Shown here: positions 23,839 through 32,149 of the stretch, in pieces | How positions within the stretch are numbered: position 1 is the first letter of the stretch | How the letters are laid out: each line of letters begins with the position of its first letter | Assembly: GCA_023424995.1 (NCBI GenBank) | Contig: JAFADH010000307.1 | Location: 1-39,268, forward strand | Direction: 5' to 3' | Length of the DNA: 39,268 nt | Source: Bacillota bacterium | GTDB taxonomy: Bacteria > Bacillota > Clostridia > Lachnospirales > Lachnospiraceae | The notes under the pieces: model-generated | The model's database searches: none | What the model saw: the letters and a program-made list of their open reading frames with translations, nothing else | What the model was told of the DNA's origin: nothing | Translations under genes and position numbers: made by a program

Positions 23839-24930
23839 ATGTCAAAGAATAATAAAAGAATCGGGCTGGCGCTGTCCGGCGGCGGTCTGCGTGCAGCCAT
23901 ATTCCATCTGGGAGTACTGTCCTATCTGGCTGAGGAGGGCAGGCTCGAAGAAGTAGCTGCAATCTCTACGGTATCCGGAGCAAGTCTTGGTATGAGTCTG
24001 GTTTTCTCCGAGAATGGCTTTCGGTGGCCAACCAGTTCCGAGTTCCTTCACTGGGTGCTGCCGGCCAGCGAAGAGGCCATATTAAATCATGATATCAGTA
24101 ATTTCATTCTGAAAAAGAAGACCGTGCATCCTGATGCTGATGCAGTAGTACTGCTCGCCCAGGCTTTGGAGGAGGAATGGGGCGTACACGGTAATCTGCG
24201 AGACTTATACAGTGCCCCTCGCTGGGAGATCGGCGCAACTGCCTTTGAAACCGGTGAGAACTTTCACTTCAGCCATGCCCGTATGGGAGACCGCAGGCTT
24301 GGATATGCTCTCCAGCCGGACTTTTTGATTTCACATGCTGTTGCAGCCTCCGGCGCTTATCCTGAACTGATCGGCGAATACCTCCTGGACATGAGGCCCT
24401 ATCAATGGTATCAGGATCCCTCAGGTAAGAGGGAGCTTAAAAACACCCGGGAAAATGTCCATCTCTGGGATGGCGGTGTCTGTGATAATCTTGCTGCAGA
24501 GACAATGTACCGGAAAGGCAGGGGCCTTGCCAAAGATATTGATTACCTGCTTGTAAGCGATGCCTCCGCACCGAACACAGAACAGGATTGGCCCGGGGAT
24601 ACCATGGAGAATCTGCTGCGTATCTGGGATATCAATGCCAACGGGACGCGTTCCATGATGAAAGAAAATCTTAACAGGGAAATTATAAAAGAAGGTAACG
24701 GTACTTATGTAAGTACCGGCGCCACTGTGAAGGACATCGTCAGGGCCTGCCGTATCCCTGCCGATACCGGTAATGATCTGATCGCAGCAAGTCTGACTGA
24801 TGAGGAAGCGGCCTTTGTCAGGGATTATCCGACGACGCTTAAGACTCCGAGTCATGAGGATTATAAGCTGATCTTCCGCCATGGGTATGAGATCGCAAAG
24901 GTTACCGGTCATTGCGGGAAAGACTCCTGA
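23839..24930 (+). CDS. Patatin-like phospholipase
   Basis: A 363-aa lipid acyl hydrolase. It has the oxyanion loop SGGGLRAAIFHLG at 13-25, the nucleophile elbow GASLG with Ser49, and the catalytic dyad Asp211 in LWDGGVCDN. There is no signal peptide. Family members hydrolyse phospholipids or lysophospholipids at membranes. AGGAGG lies about nine bases before the ATG, and the gene follows the multicopper oxidase by 22 bp, so the two are co-transcribed. It ends at a strong terminator. A link between the two activities is not obvious; both could belong to the spore coat or membrane maintenance, but that is a guess. Confidence 0.9.
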   Translation: MSKNNKRIGLALSGGGLRAAIFHLGVLSYLAEEGRLEEVAAISTVSGASLGMSLVFSENGFRWPTSSEFLHWVLPASEEAILNHDISNFILKKKTVHPDADAVVLLAQALEEEWGVHGNLRDLYSAPRWEIGATAFETGENFHFSHARMGDRRLGYALQPDFLISHAVAASGAYPELIGEYLLDMRPYQWYQDPSGKRELKNTRENVHLWDGGVCDNLAAETMYRKGRGLAKDIDYLLVSDASAPNTEQDWPGDTMENLLRIWDINANGTRSMMKENLNREIIKEGNGTYVSTGATVKDIVRACRIPADTGNDLIAASLTDEEAAFVRDYPTTLKTPSHEDYKLIFRHGYEIAKVTGHCGKDS

Positions 24931-24942
24931 TTGTCATGCTTT

Positions 24943-24982
24943 GGCAAGCGGCAGTCCGGTTATGCCGGTCCTGCCGCTTGCC
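24943..24982 (+). terminator. Terminator of the oxidase/patatin operon
   Basis: A perfect 12-bp stem (GGCAAGCGGCAG and complement) with an inner CCGG/CCGG hairpin, followed by a T-rich tract, 13 bp past the patatin stop. Confidence 0.85.
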
Positions 24983-25003
24983 GGGTTATTCTTATTCTGT
25001 TAC

Positions 25004-25558
25004 TTAAAACTTCTTATATGCATCCTTCTTCGCACCGCATACGGGACATCTGTCAGGTGCCTCATCCAGAATGGTATGTCCGCAGACCGGACAGACATAT
25101 ACGTGTTTGAAATCATAATCCTTGCCAAGCTTTGCCGCCTCCTGTGCCTGGGCGAATAACTCCGCATGCAGCTTCTCCGCTTCCAAAGCATAATGGAAGG
25201 ATCTCTGTGCTCCTGTCTCTTCCTGGAATTTCGCCGCATTCAGATATACCGGATACATCTGCTCTACCTCATGCAGCTCACCGTTGATTCCGCCCTGGAG
25301 ATTATCCACCGTATTACCGTCGCCGAATACTGCACCTGCGGTTACCGTGGCATCGGCCAGTTCTCTGCCGATCTCCTTAAAATGGTTGTGGGCATGTACG
25401 CTTTCTGCATAGGCAATTGCCACAAAAAGCTTCCCGATATTGGGAAATCCTTCTTTCTCGGCGATCTGGGCCCATCGCAGGTATCTCATGTGTGCCATAC
25501 TCTCTCCGCCATATGCGGAATGAAGAAAATCTGACGTCATAGCGTTCTTTACAGCCAT
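25004..25558 (-). CDS. rbr: Rubrerythrin
   Basis: A 184-aa peroxide-reducing non-heme diiron protein. The ferritin-like bundle has the metal-binding helices (AYAESVHAHNHF, NGELHEVEQMYP, EAEKLHAELF), and the C-terminal rubredoxin-like domain holds one FeS4 iron through CPVCGH and CPVCGAKK. Rubrerythrins detoxify hydrogen peroxide in anaerobes. AGGAGG lies six bases before the ATG, and a good promoter is at 25611-25639. It is monocistronic and convergent with the oxidase/patatin operon. Confidence 0.95.
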   Translation of the reverse strand: MAVKNAMTSDFLHSAYGGESMAHMRYLRWAQIAEKEGFPNIGKLFVAIAYAESVHAHNHFKEIGRELADATVTAGAVFGDGNTVDNLQGGINGELHEVEQMYPVYLNAAKFQEETGAQRSFHYALEAEKLHAELFAQAQEAAKLGKDYDFKHVYVCPVCGHTILDEAPDRCPVCGAKKDAYKKF

Positions 25559-25610
25559 AATTTACCTCCTGTATTTGTGAAATTGCAGATTTTTCATCTG
25601 ATTGTTTATT

Positions 25611-25639
25611 ATTTTACCATAAAGCCGGATTTGTAACAA
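25611..25639 (-). promoter_or_regulatory. Sigma-A promoter of rubrerythrin
   Basis: On the minus strand: TTGTTA (25639-25634), a 17-bp spacer, TAAAAT (25616-25611). No clear PerR-like box was seen by eye. Confidence 0.65.
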
Positions 25640-25675
25640 GGAGTTATGGGAATTAATAGCAATTATAAACCGGCA

Positions 25676-25701
25676 AGGACCCGCCATATATGACGGGTCC
25701 T
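25676..25701 (-). terminator. Hairpin after the anti-sigma-like gene
   Basis: AGGACCCGCCA against TGACGGGTCCT, an 11-bp stem with one mismatch and a 4-nt loop, 18 bp past the stop. The T-tract on the minus strand is weak, so termination may be partial. Confidence 0.6.
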
Positions 25702-25719
25702 GTCAGTTATTTTTCGTTA

Positions 25720-27747
25720 TTACGGGATGCTTGCGGTAATCGAGGCAAACGGGATGCCCTGGTATTTTCCCGTAAGGACGTATGCGCCGGGCTCTGTTAA
25801 TGCTTCCTGCAGTATCAGATGGTAGCTGGTGAAAGGCGGTATTCCATTGTAGGTTTCATAATACCGAAAAATATCCCCCATATAATCGAAAGAAACCTCT
25901 TTCCCATTACGGGTCAATACACAATCCGTAAGATCGGACGGATAGAAGGTATTCTGTAATCCGTCAAATGCAAAAGACAATTCCGTCAAACGTATATACT
26001 CCCCATTTTCATCAATGCTCCCTAATACGGCAGCGTACAGCAGATCCTCCCCGTCGGCGGCTTCCGCGGTGACGGCAGCTTCCAGTGCCTTATTTGTAAC
26101 TTCAAAAGAAACACCTTTATATCTGCCTGTCAAACCATAGATGCCCGGTTCGGTTATGACACGGTCGAAAGCAAAATAAAAGTCCGTGATATTTTCATAT
26201 TGCCAGCTAAAGTTCTGCTTTTTCCCGGTATAGGACAAAGCATTATCCACAGCTGCCCCGTCCCTTGTCAATACCACCTCCGTCAGATCCTCCGGATTAA
26301 TCGTATCTACATTGCCATGCAGGCGCACAATGAGATTAGGGATCGAGGTTTTCACATTATTATCCCTCACTTCATCAAGCATGGCAAAATAGAAGTCCCC
26401 GTCAGGAGCAGCCTGCTTAGCATAGGTATAGCCTGTTACCGGTATTATTACAGGCGTTATTAAGGCTGCGGTTTTATCTGTTTCTTCTATTTCTTCTGTC
26501 TCTTCATTATTGAGATCAATCACAGTGCTTTGCGTGGCAAAGGCCACCCCTTGGTATTTGCCTGAAAAAATATATATGCCGGGCTCCGCAAAACTCTTAG
26601 AGAATAACAGTCTGTAACTGGTCTCCGTACCGCTGCCGTCATCTGAAACTATATGGTCCCGCGCGGCATTGCCGAAAAAGGAATATGGAATAACCTTATT
26701 ATCGCGTATTAATTTGCAGTCGGTCAGATCTGACAGCCGGAAGGTGTTCTGCCGGCCGCTGAACCGGAACCGGACTATAATAACCTCATCCTTTCCTTTT
26801 CCATAATCATTTATTTCCCAGGATACATCCAGCAGATCCTTGGATTTTGCCTCCTCCTTCGTAACATAAGACTCGACAATCCGATAGTACGCCGTAAACG
26901 GAACACCTTTATATTTCCCGGTCAGTCCATATATTCCGGGCTCAGTATTCTCATTCTCAAATTCAAAATAAAAATCCGTTACGCCCTCATACCACCATCG
27001 TTCTCTGTTAATCTCCCCTTTATAGACCAGCCTGTTATCAACTGCAATATTATCCCTGGTCAATACAACGTCTGTCAGATCATTCGGGTCAATGAAGGCC
27101 GCCGTTCCCTTAAGGGTGATAATCAGACTGGGCAGAGAGGTAATAAAATCATCATTACCCTTTGCTTCAAACCACGCCTCGTAAAACTCGCCTTCTGCCA
27201 GAACAGAAGCAGAGAATATAATTCTACTGTCCACTCCTCCCAAAATCAGGTCATTGTCCTGGCGGACCAAACCTTCTATTGATTTTCTCAGTATACCATC
27301 TATTGATTTTTCCGGTAAATTAGAGTCATGCACCGCATCGTATTCTACATCTGCGGGCTCCGGGGTAATGATATACGGCTCTTCACCGGCCGTTTCTCCA
27401 TCGTAAGGCTCTTCCCTTGAATCTGTTCCGGTCTGCGTGGAGGCTCCCCTCAGGCCGCCCGAGGTCTCCTTATTATTTAATAATTCCATTCGTATTCCAA
27501 TAACAGCGATTAACAGTATGATCAGGAATGCAAAGGACGGAAAAGCCTGCCGGAGGATACGTCTCCTGTTGTTTGAAACATCCTTTGTGACGGTATACAT
27601 ATTATTCCTGCCGGCATCATAATTCACATCATGCGCCGGTTTCTGAGTTCTCCTGCTATGATATGCCAGCTTCTTCAGGATCTTCTCGTCCATGGCTTTA
27701 TCCGTATCTATTCTTGACATCAGTTCCCGGTATCGATCAATCTTCAT
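25720..27747 (-). CDS. Anti-sigma-like membrane protein with A-B-A-B extracellular repeats
   Basis: A 675-aa protein encoded directly after an ECF sigma factor. The N-terminal about 68 cytoplasmic residues are charged (sigma-binding region by position), a TM helix spans about 69-90, a Pro/Glu/Thr-rich segment follows to about 145, and then four repeat units lie outside. Units A1 (about 175-290) and A2 (445-555) share DLTDVVLTRD-type and TEPGIYGLTGKYKGV motifs. Units B1 (303-410) and B2 (565-672) share NTF-x-x-SDLTDC. All four end in EPG-x-Y-x-x-x-G-x-Y-x-G. The ATG at 27747 (GGAGGG five bases upstream) overlaps the sigma gene by 11 bp. I know no named domain for these repeats; a ligand-sensing beta fold is likely. 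It has no zinc-binding ZAS motif. Confidence 0.85.
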   Translation of the reverse strand: MKIDRYRELMSRIDTDKAMDEKILKKLAYHSRRTQKPAHDVNYDAGRNNMYTVTKDVSNNRRRILRQAFPSFAFLIILLIAVIGIRMELLNNKETSGGLRGASTQTGTDSREEPYDGETAGEEPYIITPEPADVEYDAVHDSNLPEKSIDGILRKSIEGLVRQDNDLILGGVDSRIIFSASVLAEGEFYEAWFEAKGNDDFITSLPSLIITLKGTAAFIDPNDLTDVVLTRDNIAVDNRLVYKGEINRERWWYEGVTDFYFEFENENTEPGIYGLTGKYKGVPFTAYYRIVESYVTKEEAKSKDLLDVSWEINDYGKGKDEVIIVRFRFSGRQNTFRLSDLTDCKLIRDNKVIPYSFFGNAARDHIVSDDGSGTETSYRLLFSKSFAEPGIYIFSGKYQGVAFATQSTVIDLNNEETEEIEETDKTAALITPVIIPVTGYTYAKQAAPDGDFYFAMLDEVRDNNVKTSIPNLIVRLHGNVDTINPEDLTEVVLTRDGAAVDNALSYTGKKQNFSWQYENITDFYFAFDRVITEPGIYGLTGRYKGVSFEVTNKALEAAVTAEAADGEDLLYAAVLGSIDENGEYIRLTELSFAFDGLQNTFYPSDLTDCVLTRNGKEVSFDYMGDIFRYYETYNGIPPFTSYHLILQEALTEPGAYVLTGKYQGIPFASITASIP

Positions 27748-28243
27748 GTGCACCCTCCAATTCTATTTTTAATAATTCCCTTCCCCGCTTTAACCTCATC
27801 TTGACAGCAGAAATACTTAGCTTCAGCAGTCCGGCAATTTCTGATATACGGTACCCCTCCATATAGTGGAGATGAATTACAATCCTATATTTGGAAGGCA
27901 ATGCGAATATTTCCATCAGCTCTTCCTTCTCCTGGGGCAGGACAGCATAATTCTCCAATTCATCCATAGATCTTCTGTTACGGTTCCAAAAGCTGCGCAG
28001 ATGACTTTTACACAGATTAATCGTCACACGGATCAGCCATCTCTTCTCATCCTCTTCACCGGGAAATTCCGGTGCGGAATAGCACAACTTGATAAAAGCC
28101 TCCTGCAATACATCCTCACAGTCGTGTCTGTTATGTAAATATGAGAATGCAATGCGGTATAACATCGTTTTGTACCGGCCATACCGTTCCTGAATCGATT
28201 CTTCCGAACCCCACAGCCAGGTATACTGAAATATATCCATCAT
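27737..28243 (-). CDS. ECF-family sigma factor
   Basis: An RNA polymerase sigma factor of 168 aa. Region 2 (YRIAFSYLHNRHDCEDVLQE with FIKLCYS) binds core and the -10, and region 4 (SKYRIVIHLHYMEGYRISEI with LKLSISAVKMRLKRGRELL) is the -35-binding helix-turn-helix. The start is the first of two adjacent ATGs at 28243, after GGGAGGG; the longer frame to 28288 runs into the promoter. The downstream membrane protein overlaps its 3' end and is the probable anti-sigma. Members of this kind usually activate their own operon. Confidence 0.93.
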   Translation of the reverse strand: MMDIFQYTWLWGSEESIQERYGRYKTMLYRIAFSYLHNRHDCEDVLQEAFIKLCYSAPEFPGEEDEKRWLIRVTINLCKSHLRSFWNRNRRSMDELENYAVLPQEKEELMEIFALPSKYRIVIHLHYMEGYRISEIAGLLKLSISAVKMRLKRGRELLKIELEGAHED

Positions 28244-28261
28244 TAACTCCCTCCCCTGATA

Positions 28262-28289
28262 TAACGCTTCATTCCGGACAAAAGTCACA
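28262..28289 (-). promoter_or_regulatory. Candidate ECF-type autoregulated promoter
   Basis: On the minus strand: TGTGAC (28289-28284), a 16-bp spacer, GCGTTA (28267-28262), similar to TGTAAC/CGTC-type ECF promoters. The predicted start would almost touch the ribosome site, which weakens the call. Confidence 0.3.
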
Positions 28290-28367
28290 TGATCAGTAAG
28301 TATTTTTGTCTATAATTATTGAATTTTCCCGATATAATAATATCTAAATATTACCATAAGCAAAAAA

Positions 28368-28395
28368 GGAAACCAATAAAAAAATACTGGTTTCC
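28368..28395 (-). terminator. Hairpin upstream of the sigma gene
   Basis: GGAAACCA/TGGTTTCC with a 12-nt loop, followed on the minus strand by TTTTTTG. It could end transcription coming from the exporter gene at 28646. Confidence 0.6.
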
Positions 28396-28645
28396 AAATA
28401 AGTGATATACTCTCACCACTCATAGAAGCGGGAGACTTTCTGCTGTAATATGTTAATCTATACCTTTGAGCTTCCACCAATACATTTCCTGCAGATATAT
28501 AAGCTTATATTAATAAGTTCAAAACCGGGCGCTGTTAATACAATAATGACGCCGGTGAAAAAGGCTGCGCCTTCGCCGACAGTGCATAGACCGGGGCCTT
28601 CCCCTCAATTAACCGCTTTCAGCAAAGGATTGAATTAAAACTTGG
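28396..28645 (-). other. Gene-free stretch with a possible coding remnant
   Basis: On the minus strand a 48-codon open stretch (28604 down to the TAG at 28458) has no usable start codon. It reads GLCTVGEGAAFFTGVIIVL then TAPGFELINISLYICRKC, which looks like a membrane-helix protein end. It may be a degraded small gene or chance. An AAGGC/GCCTT mini-hairpin with TTTTT lies at 28561-28573. Nothing else is seen. Confidence 0.2.
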
Positions 28646-29554
28646 TCAGGACAAACCACTTCTTTTTTTTAAAGATATCCTATTCTCGGATATAAACAGA
28701 CCGGCTAATGTAAGAAATGTTCCGAAGGCCGCCATTCCGGTTATTCTCTCTTTAAGCACCAGGGCAGAGGTGACCACGGTTATCACCGGAACCATATAAA
28801 TATATACGCTGGTTTTTACCGCACCAAGAATCTTAAGTCCCCAGTTCCAGGATACAAAGCAAAGTGCGGATGCTCCCAGTCCCAGGAATATAAAATTAAA
28901 CAGATTGACCGGATGTACCAGCCTGCCGGGCTCAGGATCAAAGCCAAAGTATAACAGGGCAGGTATCATGAATACGATTCCATAACAGAATATTCTTCGT
29001 GTCGTCTGGATGGTATGGTAGTGAAATTCACTGATTTTCTTAGTTATGACGGAATATGCGGCCCATACGGCGGCAGCCAGAACAGCCAGTATATCTCCCG
29101 CCGGATTCAGATGAAGTTCTTCCTTGCCGCTGAAGCTCATAAGGAATATTCCGATTAACGCAACGATAAAGCCGATAAAGAATTGCAGCTTTAGCTTTTC
29201 ACTTTTAAGGAACAGATGTGCCAATAACGCAGTAAAGCATGGGGATACGGAGACGATCACACCTACATTGGAGGCAAGGGTATGGGTCAGGGCGATATTC
29301 TCCATCAGAAAATAAAGAGTCACACCGCAGAGGCCTGCACCGGCAAAGTATAATTCCTGCTTCCTGTCCCTGATCTTTAACCGGTGAGGATACATCAGCG
29401 TCAGCAGTACCAAGCCTGAGATGAATCTTATAAATAATATTTCGATGGGCGTAAAGTCCTTCAAAAGTATTTTGGTCGAGATGAAGGTAGTCCCCCATAT
29501 AAATACCGTAACGATAGCAAGTAAATGCCCGGTAAGTTCTTTTTTTCTGTCCAT
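28646..29554 (-). CDS. EamA/DMT-family transporter
   Basis: A 302-aa drug/metabolite exporter with ten hydrophobic helices in two EamA halves. The first opens VTVFIWGTTFISTKILL and contains RFISGLVLLTLMY; the second has AVLAAAVWAAYSVITKKI and later YMVPVITVVTSALVLKE, the usual Pro-containing helix, near the end. AAAGGGA precedes the ATG. It is a single gene between the two-component operon terminator and the ECF region. The substrate (amino acids, nucleotides or drugs) cannot be told. Confidence 0.92.
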   Translation of the reverse strand: MDRKKELTGHLLAIVTVFIWGTTFISTKILLKDFTPIEILFIRFISGLVLLTLMYPHRLKIRDRKQELYFAGAGLCGVTLYFLMENIALTHTLASNVGVIVSVSPCFTALLAHLFLKSEKLKLQFFIGFIVALIGIFLMSFSGKEELHLNPAGDILAVLAAAVWAAYSVITKKISEFHYHTIQTTRRIFCYGIVFMIPALLYFGFDPEPGRLVHPVNLFNFIFLGLGASALCFVSWNWGLKILGAVKTSVYIYMVPVITVVTSALVLKERITGMAAFGTFLTLAGLFISENRISLKKRSGLS

Positions 29555-29685
29555 ACGTTCCCTTTCTATGTATCGGCTGAAGCATCACAATAAGTCATTG
29601 ACTAGATATTACCATAATTGAAACAGGAAAGCCAAGGCAAATTTATATTTTACAGCCCGGGATATACGAAGCAAATATAAATAAA

Positions 29686-29723
29686 AGGCTCCGGGACCAC
29701 TTTAAATCGAATCCCCGGAGCCT
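29686..29723 (-). terminator. Terminator of the ABC/two-component operon
   Basis: A perfect 10-bp stem AGGCTCCGGG with its complement and an 18-nt loop, then TTTATTTA on the minus strand, beginning one base past the regulator stop. Confidence 0.85.
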
Positions 29724-29724
29724 G

Positions 29725-30345
29725 TCATTGCCTGAGCTCATTTTCCTTTCCCATCACTTCAAGACTAAGCTTCGTCCGGTTCTTAACATTCAGCTTATCC
29801 ATAACAACAGACAAAACATTACGCACCGTTCCTTCGCTGAGAAAAAGCTGCCCGGCAATTTCCCGATTGGTTAATCCCTGTGCCGCAAGCTCCAGTACAT
29901 CCTTCTCACGGGGCGTCAGCTGCTCCAGAGAGGCGGTCCGCGGCGATGTAAGCGTTTTCAGCACTTCAGTGTCCATCACCGCCGTTCCCTGAGCCAGAAT
30001 GCGCAGCTTCGCTGCAATATCGGTTATCCGGTCCGTTTTGAGCAGATATCCTTCCGCTCCGGCTTTTAATGCCATCTCAATGTTAGGCTTGTCCTGAAAG
30101 GTAGTCAGCATCACAATCCGGATATGCGGGAAACGCTTTTTGAACAGCCGGGCCGCCTGGATACCGTCCATCTCCGGCATCCGGATATCCATCAGAACAA
30201 GCTCCGGGGGATTATTCTCACATATTTCCACCGCCTGTCTGCCGTTACAGGCAGTACCCATTACCTGCATATCGGGTTCCTTTGCCAGTATGAGCTTAAG
30301 GCTTTTACAGACCAGCGGATCGTCGTCCACAATGAGGATCTTCAC
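29725..30345 (-). CDS. NarL/LuxR-family response regulator
   Basis: A 206-aa regulator. The receiver domain has VDDDP, phospho-acceptor Asp53 (LVLMDIRMPEMDG) and the Thr/Lys positions (MLTTF, LLKTD). The LuxR-type helix-turn-helix is LTPREKDVLELAAQGLTNRE with LSEGTVRNVLSVV. The start is a GTG at 30345 with AAAGGAG seven bases upstream; it overlaps the kinase stop as GTGA. The earlier ATG at 30396 is in the kinase gene and has no ribosome site. It is last in the operon and probably controls the ABC exporter genes in front of it. Confidence 0.93.
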   Translation of the reverse strand: MKILIVDDDPLVCKSLKLILAKEPDMQVMGTACNGRQAVEICENNPPELVLMDIRMPEMDGIQAARLFKKRFPHIRIVMLTTFQDKPNIEMALKAGAEGYLLKTDRITDIAAKLRILAQGTAVMDTEVLKTLTSPRTASLEQLTPREKDVLELAAQGLTNREIAGQLFLSEGTVRNVLSVVMDKLNVKNRTKLSLEVMGKENELRQ

Positions 30346-31388
30346 ATTGATACTCCTTTCTGGCTGATGGGAAGTACGCATACCAGCCGGAAACAATCGG
30401 ATAAATCGGAGGAAATATTTCCTCCCACAGCCTTTGCCCTCTGCTGCAGATTGCGAAGCCCTGTTCCCGGGTAACAGCCGTCTTTTTTTACCCCGTCATT
30501 CTCTATGCACAACCGGATAATATGCGGCGTGATGTCCAAGGTCGCCATTACTTTTTTTGCATCCGCATGGCGCAGGATATTGGTAAGCGCTTCCTTCAGG
30601 CAGGTTTCCAGAATCGCCCACAGATACACCGAAACCCCGGAGGGATCTCCGTATACGGTAAACTCTACGGGGCAGTGCGTAAATTTCCCGCAGATTCTGC
30701 GCAGGGCCGCCACCCCTGTATCCGTATGGGGTGTGAGATTGTACACCGTTTCGCGGATCTTGCCGATCCCTGTTTCCAAACGTCCTACCGCTTCGCAGAA
30801 CAGTTCCTCCGCTTCGGCGGTATCAGTCTTAAATAACGCCTGTGCCGTCTGCAATGACATATATGCCGCTACGATCTCATGTCCCGCATTATCGTGAATC
30901 TCGCGGGCAATACGGCTGCGCTCGGATAACTCAGCCATTCGTGCGACCTGTTCATTAGCAGACAGCAGCTCAAGATTCAATCTCTCGGTCTCATGATACC
31001 GGCTGCGCTCCTCATCCATGCGCCTGAGGGCAGCTTCCTGCTGTCTGCGCCAGCCCCACAGGGCGATTCCGGTAAAGGTGCTCTGTGCCAGAACCAGGCA
31101 TAAAATCACCTCGGGCTTATAAAGCATAACATTAAGCATAGCGGGGAGCGCTAACAAAGGACATCCCAGATATACCGCTTCAAATACGCTGAGCGCAAGG
31201 GCATAACGGCTGTTTTCCCACAGGAAGGAGACGCCGAGGATGGTAAGCTGGTCGATGATGAGGGTCCCCTTCAGCCTTGGAAACCTCCAACGCAGCAGCA
31301 TCAGCATCGACAGCGCCAGAAGCAGGAACAGCCCTTCCATACCGCTGTTCTCTCCGACCCACAGAATATACAGCAGGAGCATTCCCAC
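30342..31388 (-). CDS. NarL-system sensor histidine kinase (HisKA_3)
   Basis: A membrane kinase of about 348-365 aa with four to five N-terminal TM helices and no large extracellular domain, a coiled linker (RQQEAALRRMDEER), the HisKA_3 motif REIHDNAGHEIVA, and HATPase_c with CLKEALTNILRHADA and GTGLRNLQQRA. The start is uncertain. A strong AAAGGGGGG lies at 31446-31454, yet the codon six bases on is ATC (31439), with ATT at 31445; the first ordinary starts are GTG at 31388 and ATG at 31382, without a ribosome site and cutting into the first TM helix. I give the GTG as a conservative start. The frame from 31784 overlaps the permease gene and is wrong. GTGA overlap with the regulator follows. 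Confidence 0.85.
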   Translation of the reverse strand: MGMLLLYILWVGENSGMEGLFLLLALSMLMLLRWRFPRLKGTLIIDQLTILGVSFLWENSRYALALSVFEAVYLGCPLLALPAMLNVMLYKPEVILCLVLAQSTFTGIALWGWRRQQEAALRRMDEERSRYHETERLNLELLSANEQVARMAELSERSRIAREIHDNAGHEIVAAYMSLQTAQALFKTDTAEAEELFCEAVGRLETGIGKIRETVYNLTPHTDTGVAALRRICGKFTHCPVEFTVYGDPSGVSVYLWAILETCLKEALTNILRHADAKKVMATLDITPHIIRLCIENDGVKKDGCYPGTGLRNLQQRAKAVGGNISSDLSDCFRLVCVLPISQKGVSM

Positions 31389-31462
31389 CGCACGATAGAT
31401 AATAGCGGTATTCTCGTGCAGCGACGTGCTTTTACGGATAAAAATCCCCCCTTTATAACGGA

Positions 31463-32149
31463 TTATTCCAGCCTGCGTTTGCTTCCATATAAAAGGAACA
31501 CGGCTGAAAACAGCAGCAGGATCAGAATAGACCTCCAATAATCCCCGCCCGGACCCCGACCCTGTACGGACAGCAGAGAGCTGGTAAGCCAATAGGTCGG
31601 AAACAGCATTCCGATCCTCCGTAAAATATCCGGCAGCATGGAAATAGGAATAAAGATTCCTCCCAGCAGCATCATGAACGACACAACGATACTGAAAACA
31701 GCGTCCGACATTATCTTGCTGCGAAACAGGGCATTCCAGGCCAGTGAAAATGCTATTGCGGCAACAGCAAAAACAGCATAGCACAGCATAAGCCGGGCAG
31801 CCAGGCCAATTCCCCAGCCGTACAAAGCAGATCCGACGGCTGTCAGTACAACAGTCTGCACTCCGATCATCAGCCAGAAGGCAAGGAGGTTATGGAAGAG
31901 GTATTGGAAGGTGGTCACCGGAGCTGCGAAGATACGCACTACCGTTCCTGTCACGCGGTCAGTCATAAGGAACCGGACCATTGAAAACGATACGTACATA
32001 ATGACCACCCCGTAAAACATAAATCCCATCCCGTCTTCCGATGTCCATAGAGGACGGATAAAAATCATTGCCGGCGGTGCCAGGCACAATACCGCAAATG
32101 AGAATTTTTTACGCATGCTGCGGATGAACGCAAACCGGAAAAACGTCAC
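31463..32149 (-). CDS. ABC-2 type permease subunit
   Basis: A 228-aa membrane subunit of an ABC exporter, with six hydrophobic helices (FAVLCLAPPAMIFI, MGFMFYGVVIMYVSFSM, LLAFWLMIGVQTVVLTAVG, and SIVVSFMMLLGGIFIPISM of the ABC-2 fold). It starts at a GTG (32149) that overlaps the preceding permease stop as GTGA, with GGAGG eight bases upstream. The longer frame to 32389 is inside the first permease gene and is rejected. It likely pairs with the first permease as a heterodimer. Confidence 0.88.
   Translation of the reverse strand: MTFFRFAFIRSMRKKFSFAVLCLAPPAMIFIRPLWTSEDGMGFMFYGVVIMYVSFSMVRFLMTDRVTGTVVRIFAAPVTTFQYLFHNLLAFWLMIGVQTVVLTAVGSALYGWGIGLAARLMLCYAVFAVAAIAFSLAWNALFRSKIMSDAVFSIVVSFMMLLGGIFIPISMLPDILRRIGMLFPTYWLTSSLLSVQGRGPGGDYWRSILILLLFSAVFLLYGSKRRLE

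Noticed and set aside
30342..31784. 480-codon version of the histidine kinase
   Set aside because: Its first about 115 codons lie inside the second permease gene, are Cys-rich and lack any domain; the ribosome site at 31446-31454 marks the real junction.
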